From NCBI GenBank assembly GCA_039566865.1, contig CM076945.1:4639501-4703500 (forward strand): 64,000 nt of DNA, read 5' to 3'. The stretch comes from Aurelia coerulea (taxonomy: Eukaryota; Cnidaria; Scyphozoa; Semaeostomeae; Ulmaridae). Numbering within the stretch: position 1 is the stretch's first letter; the number at the start of each line of letters is the position of its first letter. Made by a program: the position numbers and the translations under genes. The notes beneath the pieces are model-generated. The model did not search any database. It saw only the letters and a list, made by a program, of their open reading frames with translations, and was not told the DNA's origin. This document shows positions 62,301-64,000 of this stretch, in pieces.

Positions 62301-64000
62301 CCTTTTTGAAAATAGAAATACGCCCTTTCTAGATAGAAAACGACAGGCGAAATCATTGATATGCATGCGAGAAACTTCAATGCAAGGCTTTGTAATTGTA
62401 TTACAACAAGTATTACATAGTAAAGCTTAAAAGGAGTTATATGAGAAGGGTATGAGAATGTATTTGAAACATGCATTTGATCTTAAACACAAGGGCCAAA
62501 GTATGTAGTCTAAAGAAGTCAGCCAGCAACGTTGATCATGTTCAAAGGGGAACTTTTCTTGGCTTGATAGCAAACTGGAGATATCCCGCTCACTGCTAAT
62601 GGGCACCAACTGCTCAAGTCGTTCTTGTACCATTTTTGCACGCAAGTATGTGTTGATCAACTTCACTTTGCTATACGATCACAAACGACAAACAAATATT
62701 TCAGAATGATGAGATTATATTTAGCATTAGATGACCAAGAAAGCGAGATTAAAGACTGAACACAGACCTACCCCTACCTTGACATTTTTATGTCATTTTT
62801 GGACGAATCTAAATTACCACATTTTCAAAAAAGTGGGGGGTATTTACCCCCCCCCCCCATACCCTCCCGTGGCTCCGCCACTGTGTGGAGCTTAAAAAAT
62901 TTCAACATAGTTTTGATCCTAGATAGATGTCCTGTCTGCGATGGGGAAATGAAATCTTTTACTCAAACTTTCAGACACAAATTTCCAGTCGAAGCATGTT
63001 TTTCCTTGGAAAATCTCGCAAACATGGCTGAATATTCCTGTAACTCAAGTCATATGCAGAGGATTAGATTCAGCATGTTCTGTGCGAAAATCAGATTTTG
63101 TGCAATTTTCTGTATGGCGTGTGAGTCAATGTTACAAATGGTCCGTGTTACAATTGTCCCCGGTTTCCCCTACTCAAAATTGTGTCACAAAAACCTTGAT
63201 TTACCTGTGCATCCAGCCAATAGGTGCATCAGTTTGACGAATTAAGCTCTCTGTGGTGCCGGGTTCAACACCTATGCTGAATTGACATTGACGGTTGCAT
63301 GCGATGAAAAATTGATGACTTCCAGTTTCAGGAGATATAAAGTATGATCTAAACCGTTTGTACAGGAAAGTATAGGAATAACTAGGGCCACTCCATTCGA
63401 ATTTCTCGATGTTTGCAGCACTATGAGGACAATCCGGATAACCAATATCAAGAAGATGCCATTGTTCTATCCAATGTCCAACAGAATGAGACCAGTTCTC
63501 TTGTAGGATGCCAGGGCTTGGCCGATAAAATGCTGAAAATAGGAAAAAGGCTGGTTTATAAATTCTGTCATAGTCCAGAAAATTTCGAAAACTCTGCAAC
63601 ATTCATCGACATTTGATAGATCCTTTTCAGCATCCTGTGACATTTGACGACACATATAGTCGTGGTTCCCTTCGTGATTTCTAGAAATCACTGTCTTCAA
63701 GCTATTCAACTGTTTCTAAACCTTGCTACCCTAGTCCTTCCAAATTTCGCCTGCCTTTAATATTCACCCCGGAGGGGGGTGAAAATTAAAGGGGGCGAAT
63801 TGCGGAAATACTTTGAGGGGCGAAAATTAGAGGGAGCGAAAATTAAAGGAAGCGAAAAAATCTATTTTCTATAAAAGAACTTTAGTTTTGATTGTAATAC
63901 AAAATACAAGACATGCATTACTTTTCGATAACAATGATATTGTCCTCCCCTGTGTCTAAGGGGTGATTTTGTTGTTATAAATCCACCGTGTTCTCCTCCT
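20069..64000 (-). CDS. Gene B: PA14-PA14-(FN3)8-iGluR-like K+ channel chimera, 20 exons, 5' end off window
   Basis: Exons (minus strand, 5' to 3'): 63205-63532, 59695-59855, 57042-57366, 55127-55299, 52337-52663, 49354-49662, 43967-44260, 41104-41400, 39440-39751, 38655-38761, 34938-35163, 33238-33594, 30483-30785, 29434-29915, 28290-28384, 27660-27831, 27481-27544, 26566-26834, 23613-23760, 20069-20382. Every junction has AG/GT and matching phase, and the joined frame is open for about 1,686 codons to a TAA at 20069. Predicted layout from the first visible residue: PA14 1-162 and 163-328, FN3 domains 329-1172, S1-like lobe 1173-1310, M1 1311-1333, pore loop with TTAGYGD at 1362-1368, M3 1375-1402, S2-like lobe to 1533, M4 1557-1577, cytoplasmic tail to 1686. 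K+-selective glutamate-receptor relatives are known (cyanobacterial GluR0, rotifer AvGluR1). The PA14/FN3 ectodomain is what makes this one unusual. The signal-peptide exon is not in the window. The ligand is unknown. Confidence 0.88.
20560..20800. mobile_element. Palindromic MITE (TAGACCTTTTAGCTATTC ends)
   Basis: Inverted arms from AATAGACCTTTTAGCTATTC through GAGCCTGGATCGAGCG to a centre near 20680. Related sequences lie inside two other elements at 48905-49015 and 56035-56215, showing nested insertion. Confidence 0.8.
21184..21672. repeat. Foldback palindrome, arms about 235 bp
   Basis: CACAGGTAGT...ATCATGGATGGTAT at the left is matched inversely at 21650-21672. The centre is near 21430 around CAACAGAATTTCAAACC. 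Arms are close to identical, with small differences. Confidence 0.85.
21754..22264. mobile_element. Mutator-like MITE, 10-bp TSD
   Basis: Ends GCATAGGGCTCAAATCTTT and inverse. The flanks GTCAAGTACA at 21744-21753 and 22265-22274 are identical. Same family as 18140 and 44764. Confidence 0.85.
23310..23575. mobile_element. Palindromic MITE, family 1
   Basis: Inverted arms with AGGAAACTGCGAAGGACTTG and GAAATAAGTGC..., ending AGAGTTTGCTAACTATTCC. It matches the element at 1005-1280. It lies about 40 bp from the end of exon b19. Confidence 0.8.
23613..23760 (-). CDS. Gene B exon b19: final membrane helix M4
   Basis: Phase 0 in (acceptor ATTTGTAG), phase 1 out (GTATTC). It encodes RSETDSVQDMVTILSPDADL, then the helix IIKYGGALLLVLVIFGALFE and the basic flank LRRSCR. 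A hydrophobic helix after S2 with positive charges on its far side fits iGluR M4, leaving the C-terminus in the cytoplasm. It lies nearly 3 kb past b18, across an intron full of repeats. Confidence 0.85.
23815..24379. mobile_element. mariner-type MITE (TA target)
   Basis: Ends CCGGGTGAACCAGAAAAGAG and, inverse, CCAGGTGAGCCAGAAAAAAA, flanked by TA. Closely related to 61222-61849. Confidence 0.85.
24447..24646. mobile_element. hAT-type MITE, perfect 8-bp TSD
   Basis: Exactly 200 bp. Ends CAGGGGTGGCGCCAGG and its inverse. Flanks ACTGAAAG at 24439-24446 and 24647-24654. Inside, AGCCCCCCTGTCGGAAG recurs several times. CAGGGGTG is a typical hAT terminus. Confidence 0.9.
24829..25182. repeat. Poly-G/poly-C-bounded element
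   Basis: Starts CCCGGGGGGGTAAC and ends GTGACCCCCCCGGGG. The subterminal motif GACGGGGGTGTGCCATTT is matched inversely by AATGGCACATCCCGTAC. The interior repeats ACCCYAAAATTT six or more times, spaced about 35-60 bp. Confidence 0.75.
25932..26374. mobile_element. PIF/Harbinger-type MITE, TTA TSD
   Basis: TTA at both flanks. Ends GGGACCGTTTATTATTTACA and, inverse, GGGACTGTTCATTATTTATA, followed by AGAGGGGYTGGTACYGAAGAG on both sides. It lies in the b18-b19 intron. Confidence 0.85.
26566..26834 (-). CDS. Gene B exon b18: S2 ligand-binding lobe
   Basis: Phase 1 in, phase 0 out at AAG|GTAAATG. It contains LLSGKVNKVMLEAYEAGQRK, then SSYGVVLAGESRRIKSCLKR and YLKENSPIIL. A Tyr-Gly-Val-Val-Leu segment followed by a charged helix is the S2 arrangement I recall for invertebrate iGluR-like K+ channels. 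Reading past the donor gives a stop at 26482, so splicing to b19 is the better model. It supplies the M4 helix in the correct phase. Confidence 0.85.
26970..27420 (-). pseudogene. 5'-truncated LINE 3' end
   Basis: The translation ends RVWQSLSQEIKDANSVRQFK, then CDCRLCKQYIPQLGFL, the C-terminal signature of cnidarian CR1-like LINE ORF2. It is followed by a (TTA)n tail at about 26975-26995 in plus coordinates. It is in the b17-b18 intron, same strand as gene B. Confidence 0.8.
27481..27544 (-). CDS. Gene B exon b17: short S2-lobe exon
   Basis: A 64-bp exon, phase 0 in (acceptor CCTTTTAG), phase 1 out (GTATGA). It encodes MMASNETLMIAITKLRQRTV then SG. It is required to keep frame between b16 and b18. 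It has no diagnostic motif and is supported mainly by splice signals and phase. Confidence 0.75.
27660..27831 (-). CDS. Gene B exon b16: remainder of filter and pore-lining helix M3
   Basis: Phase 2 in, phase 0 out. It completes the filter as (G)YGDIYPKTKAGRIFA, then runs IIWTFVGIVITSLVVGQIV as the inner helix. The order pore loop then inner helix after one outer helix matches both iGluR topology and two-helix K+ channels. The following NAKVAVVPSAGNNNIEPNSK begins the S2 lobe. Confidence 0.93.
28290..28384 (-). CDS. Gene B exon b15: pore helix and start of the K+ selectivity filter
   Basis: Phase 0 in, phase 2 out. It encodes DRGVDNEQIPSNFINGCGSG then IWLAFITMTTA, plus the first two bases of a Gly codon. 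'W.aF.TMTT.GYGD' is the pore signature of K+ channels and of K+-selective iGluR relatives. The donor GTTAGT falls inside the first filter glycine codon. Confidence 0.9.
28674..28770 (-). mobile_element. tRNA-derived SINE fragment
   Basis: On the minus strand an A-box-like TGGCTTAGTGGTAT and a B-box-like TGTTCGAATCCC are about 30 bp apart, then a tail of ATTCAATTC repeats. The T-stem does not pair, so it is not a functional tRNA. Confidence 0.6.
28794..29416. mobile_element. mariner-type MITE (TA target)
   Basis: Ends CCGGGTGAGTCAATAAAATG and inverse at 29400-29416, TA flanks. It sits entirely in the b14-b15 intron, ending 17 bp before the b14 donor. Confidence 0.8.
29434..29915 (-). CDS. Gene B exon b14: iGluR-like S1 lobe and first membrane helix M1
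   Basis: Phase 1 in (acceptor ATCCTTAG), phase 0 out (GTGAGT), 161 residues. It opens ETCRCPKMLTSSWTRLAPLV and has a Cys cluster (CCGNC). DYVPMILSPGMAIFKK sits where iGluRs have 'DFSxPfmxxGIxilvkkp', just ahead of the hydrophobic helix GLYPVLIVMVLFTVIAGIIF. The lobe is short, and I do not see the conserved Arg that binds the ligand's carboxylate in glutamate receptors, so the ligand may differ. Assignment rests on the pore and M4 that follow. Confidence 0.82.
30030..30467. mobile_element. Truncated Mutator-like MITE next to exon b13
   Basis: Shares the AAAATCTTGAATTCTTG-type interior and the right end AAAGATTTGTAATCTATGCT with the family at 18140, 21754 and 44764. The left end is not recognisable. 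It ends about 15 bp from the b13 exon edge. Confidence 0.65.
30483..30785 (-). CDS. Gene B exon b13: FN3 domain 8, membrane-proximal
   Basis: A phase 1-1 exon of 101 residues with APVAAPTFNIIDNYDFYEIS, the core Trp in LNWDNIS, GEVLGHRIHYWP, and YTTYRVNISAFTEGGFGVSS. The donor is GTTCGT, a poor match to consensus. A Mutator-like MITE remnant ends about 15 bp into the intron, so the insertion may have altered this splice site. Confidence 0.88.
30995..31206 (-). mobile_element. tRNA-derived SINE
   Basis: On the minus strand: TGTTGTGGCGCAGTGGTGTA (A box), GGGTTCGATACCCGG (B box) 50 bp later, a non-tRNA body and a CTTCACCTTCACCTTC tail. The first 20 bp of the head are duplicated at the 5' end. 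It is in the b12-b13 intron. Confidence 0.8.
31210..32480. other. Intron sequence with two opposed LINE 3'-UTR-like pieces
   Basis: GGGGTAGACACAGTCTTTTG (about 31691, plus) and a close match in inverse near 32200 both sit in AT-rich tails. Together with the ORF2 fragment to the right they look like 3' ends of related LINEs in opposite orientation. No exon seen. Confidence 0.5.
32488..33050 (-). pseudogene. LINE ORF2 C-terminal fragment, frameshifted
   Basis: Minus-strand frames give RQYRLRGQDVVGRLKARTEK, KLEPELRLAPSIAVFKKKLL, then in another frame MVGLSKLNLHKFKHNFRDTI and GIEDTEHFLLLCPSFDVQRQ. The last segment is the zinc-binding C-terminal region common in cnidarian LINEs. A frame change occurs near 32835. 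Confidence 0.85.
33238..33594 (-). CDS. Gene B exon b12: FN3 domain 7 with a long insert
   Basis: A phase 1-1 exon of 119 residues, about 20 longer than its sister repeats. It has EPDDTPNLVESWPSKINTIK, the core Trp in LYWSPIP, GIIIAYRIFYKP, an insert around NPLAVYGALPGEKMK, and YSWYQIRIGAVTSKGMGV. The donor is GTAAGA. Confidence 0.88.
33805..34536. mobile_element. mariner-type MITE carrying a 102-bp triplication
   Basis: Left end CGGAGTGTCCCAAAAAGAAG after TA; the right end is its inverse, diverged, near 34536. It contains the triple repeat at 33964-34269. Confidence 0.65.
33964..34269 (+). repeat. Three nearly identical 102-bp tandem units
   Basis: Each unit begins AGAACAACACTTTGAAAAAT and ends TTTTTATCGTCGTTC. 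The units are almost identical, implying recent expansion. A diverged single relative lies at about 37395-37490. Confidence 0.93.
34938..35163 (-). CDS. Gene B exon b11: FN3 domain 6, second half
   Basis: Acceptor TTTTTCCAG, phase 0 in, phase 1 out at GTGAGT. It starts VTGYIIRYQVVDCHIDRPAG, has an extra Cys pair absent from the other repeats, and ends with YTNYSISVQVVTNKGNGTLS then IKTDED. It joins b10 in frame. Confidence 0.88.
35225..35390 (+). repeat. Inverted repeat with tRNA-like centre
   Basis: Arms GAATTATCAGAAAAATCGAG and its near inverse (CTCGATCTTTCTGATGATTC) enclose CTGGTTAGGATGCTTGCCCG and GTGGTCCGTTTCCCGG, which resemble the A and B boxes of a decayed tRNA or SINE head. It lies about 60 bp upstream of the b11 acceptor. 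Confidence 0.55.
35400..38640. other. Gene B intron b10-b11, otherwise featureless
   Basis: Apart from the 36710 MITE and a diverged mariner-like interior near 37250-37520, no exon or recognisable element was found. Confidence 0.5.
36710..36853. mobile_element. Short MITE (CTTGCCCCAAGTCTATCTC ends)
   Basis: Ends CTTGCCCCAAGTCTATCTCT and inverse, followed on each side by TCAGTCCG. A related right end is at 25570-25665, and fragments with GGGGCAAGTCT are at 869-950. Confidence 0.75.
38655..38761 (-). CDS. Gene B exon b10: FN3 domain 6, first half
   Basis: A short exon, phase 1 in and phase 0 out at GTAAGT. It encodes PSGIPKNVSKEKTTSTGISL followed by SWLPMKEKHGEANGK, i.e. the first three strands of an FN3 domain with the core Trp. 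The domain is finished by b11, making this the only FN3 in the gene split by an intron. That intron is about 3.5 kb and transposon-rich. Confidence 0.85.
38953..39326 (+). pseudogene. 5'-truncated LINE insertion with 16-bp TSD
   Basis: TTACTGAAGCTTTACT occurs at 38937-38952 and again at 39327-39342. Between them is a LINE ORF2 C-terminus (YNLRSGNTLQLPKARTTTYG, then CNCRLCKIYIADLGYL) and a (ATT)n tail. It is related to the 26970-27420 copy and lies antisense in the b9-b10 intron. Confidence 0.93.
39440..39751 (-). CDS. Gene B exon b9: FN3 domain 5
   Basis: A phase 1-1 exon of 104 residues beginning GPTAAPVNISGITINESCI. It has the core Trp in ISWSRVP, then HGIILGYKLSI, and YTPYSVKILAYNYRGEGPFS, ending IRTGDFG at donor GTAAGT. 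Several Asn-X-Ser/Thr sites are present, as expected for an extracellular stalk. Confidence 0.92.
39798..40220. repeat. Poly-G/poly-C-bounded element
   Basis: Starts GCACGGGGGGGGGGGGTACT and ends GAGTACCCCCCCCGG. The subterminal ACGGGGACGTGCCGC is matched inversely by GCGGCACGTCCCCGT. The interior repeats GATACCCTGTCCCGGAGTA. It directly abuts the next element. Confidence 0.8.
40221..40700. mobile_element. PIF/Harbinger-type MITE, word CGGGCTGGCT
   Basis: Ends GGGCCTGTTTATATGAGGCG and inverse ACAGGCCC followed by TAA. The left TAA is missing where it abuts the poly-C end of the neighbour. Words CGGGCTGGC and CGAGATCC are repeated in both orientations. Confidence 0.8.
41104..41400 (-). CDS. 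Gene B exon b8: FN3 domain 4
   Basis: A phase 1-1 exon of 99 residues. Its markers are VPAGVPGSVRGNFLSATEI, the core Trp in LEWDNIP, GVIIAYNITYRKK, and YTIYEFKVAGKTAVGQGPSS. The acceptor is TTTTTGCAG and the donor GTATGA. Confidence 0.92.
43556..43766. mobile_element. mariner-type MITE, 211 bp
   Basis: TA flanks. Ends CCGGGTGTCCCAAAATGATG and inverse, extending into a full hairpin (TATTATYGTTTGATTGCTTA). A solo end (CAGGGTGTCCCAAAA) lies at about 43379. Related to 51577-52159. Confidence 0.88.
43967..44260 (-). CDS. Gene B exon b7: FN3 domain 3
   Basis: A phase 1-1 exon of 98 residues starting EPGGPPQGLATTALSSTSV. It has the core Trp in VEWLEI, the strand GIILSYKIKYQRT and YTDYDISVAGSTSKGAGIFS. 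It ends in LEDR at donor GTAAGT. This is a typical extracellular FN3 repeat. Confidence 0.92.
44764..45288. mobile_element. Mutator-like MITE, 9-bp TSD
   Basis: Ends AGCATAGCTTCCAAATCTTT and inverse. The flanks TTTCGGGGC at 44755-44763 and 45289-45297 are identical. Confidence 0.9.
45951..46806. mobile_element. piggyBac-like MITE, TTAA TSD
   Basis: TTAA at both flanks. Ends CCCTATCCAGACTAGG and inverse. Next to each end is a hairpin of the form GGGGGGGCACAAAGTGCCCCCCC. Interior AT-rich, no coding capacity. Confidence 0.88.
46987..47731. mobile_element. Larger GACTTATGACG-family element with nested poly-G element
   Basis: Ends GACTTATGACGATGAGTC and exact inverse. A nested inverted repeat TCTCGTTCAATTCCTACYCTGACC at 47505-47695 bounds G/C-run sequence with CCGGGGGCCGGG words. 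The left part repeats the GTGCTCTTTGACxTCAAGATGGCGC block seen at 8870 and 17175. Confidence 0.7.
48008..49240. mobile_element. PIF/Harbinger-type element, TTA TSD, hosting a nested element
   Basis: TTA flanks at 48005-48007 and 49241-49243. Ends GGGCCTGTTTATATGAGG and inverse. Words CCCGGGGCTGACAGGCGAG occur in both ends. The piggyBac-like element 48148-48897 and a piece of the 20560-type MITE (48905-49015) are inserted within it. Confidence 0.88.
48148..48897. mobile_element. piggyBac-like MITE, TTAA TSD (nested)
   Basis: TTAA at both flanks. Ends CCCTATCTGGACCGGG and inverse. Subterminal hairpins GGGGGGGGCTAAATTAGCCCC and GGGGGGCTATTTTAGCCCCC. Confidence 0.88.
49354..49662 (-). CDS. Gene B exon b6: FN3 domain 2
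   Basis: A phase 1-1 exon of 103 residues. It has the FN3 hallmarks: a Pro-rich start (VYPPS), STSVQLQWSPL with the core Trp, GLITGYEVKY, and YTMYEFKVAAKTSKGSGVFS. It ends TLQD before donor GTAAGT. The intron upstream of it (towards b5) contains the 79-bp tandem array and a TTA-flanked hairpin element. Confidence 0.92.
49775..50165 (+). repeat. 79-bp tandem repeat, five units
   Basis: The marker GAGCAAAAGGAAAATCACAC recurs at a strict 79-bp spacing (49777, 49856, 49935, 50014, 50093). Units are nearly identical and include CTATTCGGTCACCTTTTGGG. It lies in the b5-b6 intron. Confidence 0.95.
50518..50994. mobile_element. PIF/Harbinger-type MITE, TTA TSD, word GGGATCGATCC
   Basis: TTA at 50515-50517 and 50995-50997. 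Ends GACCCCGTTTACACGAGAGA and exact inverse. The palindromic word GGATCGATCC occurs about a dozen times, and GTGTAAACG/CGTTTACAC recurs internally. Confidence 0.92.
51577..52159. mobile_element. mariner-type MITE
   Basis: TA flanks. Ends CCAGGTGTCCCAAAATGATG and inverse CTGGGTGTCCC. The TTGTTTGATTGCTTATA block next to the ends is as in 43556-43766; the interior is longer. Confidence 0.85.
52337..52663 (-). CDS. Gene B exon b5: FN3 domain 1
   Basis: A single-exon, phase 1-1 module of 109 residues. It opens with SEAGYSSFHPPTLTVINSTA, contains NLRKHSGYTFYVHYYGYIDG in the position of the FN3 'L.p.t.Y.f.V.a' strand, and ends SLKTDED before the donor GTAGGA. It lacks the usual early Trp, so it is the most diverged FN3 copy. 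Confidence 0.78.
52700..53930. other. Gene B intron b4-b5, left part, with an inverted duplication
   Basis: 53190-53400 and 53635-53830 are inverted copies of about 200 bp (GGTTTTGATTGACA...TTGTTTCTAAG...), each also flanked by GAAAGAAG-type sequence. The structure suggests another foldback element of about 53160-53860. Confidence 0.6.
53994..54365. mobile_element. Truncated piggyBac-like MITE
   Basis: TTAA then CCCTAATCCTACAGGGC, a GGGGGAGGGGGTGTTTTCCACCCCTC hairpin, and a GACGTCACTATGACATCATAATG interior shared with 19205-20056. The other end is not found. Confidence 0.65.
54561..54999. mobile_element. pogo/Tigger-type MITE (TA target)
   Basis: TA flanks. Ends CAGTAAAAACCCGCATATAA and inverse. 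The word TTCTTAT/ATAAGAAC recurs inside. CAGT..AACCCGC-type ends are characteristic of the pogo group. Confidence 0.8.
55127..55299 (-). CDS. Gene B exon b4: second PA14 domain, C-terminal part
   Basis: Acceptor TTCTTGCAG, phase 2 in, phase 1 out at GTAAGT. The translation includes VGEMKKGQYYKVDIFLAEEF and, at its end, the motif WTGLLKNLSP. It aligns with gene A exon a5 (WNGLLQNLAT) and completes the second PA14 unit immediately before the first FN3 exon. Confidence 0.85.
55839..56560. mobile_element. PIF/Harbinger-type MITE, TTA TSD, word AAYGTTGGGT
   Basis: TTA flanks at 55836-55838 and 56561-56563. Ends AGCTCCGGTTAAACGATC and, inverse, AGCTCCGGTCAAACGATC. ATGTTGGGT/ACCCAACAT occurs more than ten times. 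A 20560-type MITE piece is nested at 56035-56215. Confidence 0.88.
57042..57366 (-). CDS. Gene B exon b3: second PA14 domain, N-terminal part
   Basis: Acceptor CCATACAG, phase 1 in, phase 2 out at GTTTGT (a weak donor). The product begins EFYRTSRLFVEQYNS and carries RYSGYFVPDEIGNYTFHIRC, the PA14 core. It corresponds to exon a4 of gene A, and to b1 by internal duplication, with identical exon phases. Confidence 0.87.
57540..58036. mobile_element. 8-bp-TSD element with TAGCCTGTG ends
   Basis: CCTGCAAC flanks both ends (57532-57539, 58037-58044). Ends TAGCCTGTGTTCCAGACCAC and inverse, arms over 60 bp. hAT-like by TSD. Confidence 0.88.
58422..58964. mobile_element. mariner-type MITE
   Basis: TA flanks. 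Ends CCGGGTGTCCCAAAAAAAGT and exact inverse, followed by ACTCCYGTTTxAAAAATCACC on both sides. Confidence 0.88.
59695..59855 (-). CDS. Gene B exon b2: first PA14 domain, C-terminal part
   Basis: Acceptor TTTGTAG is followed by an exon entering in phase 2 and leaving in phase 1 at GTGAAT. The translation has WTNALELQKGFRYKIEVLYF followed by KVGVQFPNGT and PLDERVLRRSM. This is the 'L..GK.Y.I.V.Y' and closing strand pattern of PA14 domains. It aligns clearly with exon a3 of gene A. Confidence 0.88.
60079..60402. mobile_element. 324-bp relative of the 2396-6058 element, 7-bp TSD
   Basis: Flanks ATCTGAC at 60072-60078 and 60403-60409. Ends CATGAGTGCTAGGAGACTGC and inverse CATGAGTGGTAGGAGACTGC. The interior shares GCCTCGGAATGAGTTACTGG (inverse) with the long copy, without the nested MITE. 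Confidence 0.9.
61222..61849. mobile_element. mariner-type MITE
   Basis: TA flanks. Ends CCGGGTGAGCCAGAAAAAAG and exact inverse, with TTCCCACTTT next to each. Close relative of 23815-24379. Confidence 0.9.
62114..62174. mobile_element. 61-bp hairpin element with perfect 8-bp TSD
   Basis: Two exact 28-bp arms starting TAGCCTGCGTGCAGACTCGA surround a 5-base loop CACTT. Flanks ATAAGATG at 62106-62113 and 62175-62182 are identical. Terminal TAGCC matches the elements at 9811 and 57540. Confidence 0.9.
63205..63532 (-). CDS. Gene B exon b1: first PA14 domain, N-terminal part
   Basis: Acceptor TTTTCAG precedes 63532 and the donor GTAAAT begins at 63204. The exon enters in phase 1 and leaves in phase 2. 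It encodes about 109 residues starting AFYRPSPG and containing the PA14 core pattern RFRSYFISPETGSHQF, the counterpart of the family's 'W.GY..P..TG.YTF' strand pair. Two Cys surround the CNRQC turn. It is homologous to exon a2 of gene A. The upstream exon that supplies the signal peptide is not found between 63533 and 64000. Confidence 0.88.
63765..63870 (+). repeat. Start of another G-run, word-repeat element
   Basis: After CCCCGGAGGGGGGTG the word GCGAAAATTAAAGG recurs four times in about 90 bp. The right end lies beyond or near the window edge. Confidence 0.5.

Larger units (their letters stand above)
60873..63172. mobile_element. 2.3-kb element with GGGGTAAATTGTAACA ends and repeated GTTACAATTGCCCC words
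   Basis: The left end GGGGGAGACCGGGGTAAATT and the right end, inverse GTAGGGGAAACCGGGGACAAT, are paired. Words such as GTTACAATTGCCCC, GGGGCAATTGCAACA and CAACTGCCCC recur inside. A mariner-type MITE (61222), the 61-bp hairpin (62114) and hAT-like debris (62185-62290) are nested within. No TSD was identified. Confidence 0.6.

Overview
This window looks like animal nuclear DNA, most likely from a cnidarian (coral, anemone or relative). The grounds are small phase-matched exons with GT-AG introns of 0.3-6 kb, non-LTR reverse transcriptase relics of a style common in cnidarian genomes, and very dense short non-autonomous DNA transposons. The taxon is an inference; the metazoan gene structure and repeats are visible directly.

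Two host genes are recognisable, both on the minus strand and arranged head to tail. Gene B (20069 to beyond 64000) has 20 exons in the window whose splice phases join without a break into about 1,686 codons. The encoded protein is a chimera: two PA14 domains, eight fibronectin type III domains, then an ionotropic-glutamate-receptor-like module (S1 lobe, M1, re-entrant pore, M3, S2 lobe, M4, cytoplasmic tail). Its pore carries a K+-channel filter, TTAGYGD. Its first exon (signal peptide) lies off the right edge. Gene A (1 to 13362) starts with a clear signal-peptide exon and then two PA14 domains with the same exon boundaries as gene B. It runs off the left edge, so whether it also has FN3 domains and a channel cannot be seen.

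Layout: 1-13362, gene A exons a5 to a1 with large repeat-filled introns; 13363-20068, intergenic DNA with a Penelope-like endonuclease relic, a poly-G-bounded tandem-repeat element and several MITEs; 20069-64000, gene B from its tail exon (left) to the first PA14 exon (right).

Most other sequence is transposon-derived. Many elements have target-site duplications (TSDs) readable by eye: seven with TTA/TAA (PIF/Harbinger style, one with a single visible flank), two with TTAA (piggyBac style) plus two relatives, eight with TA and CCGGGTG-type ends (mariner style), one pogo/Tigger-type element, hAT-type elements with 8-bp TSDs (including a 61-bp hairpin), Mutator-like elements with 9-10-bp TSDs, and a pair with 7-bp TSDs, one of which holds an 1.7-kb near-perfect palindrome. 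A recurrent theme is that individual elements carry their own short word repeated in both orientations. LINE and SINE fragments are also present. No bacterial-type genes, CRISPR arrays or intact tRNA/rRNA genes were seen.

The gene B product would be a cell-surface channel: PA14 domains (a fold often linked to carbohydrate binding) at the tip, an FN3 stalk, and a K+-selective ligand-gated-type pore in the membrane. That role is inferred from domains only.
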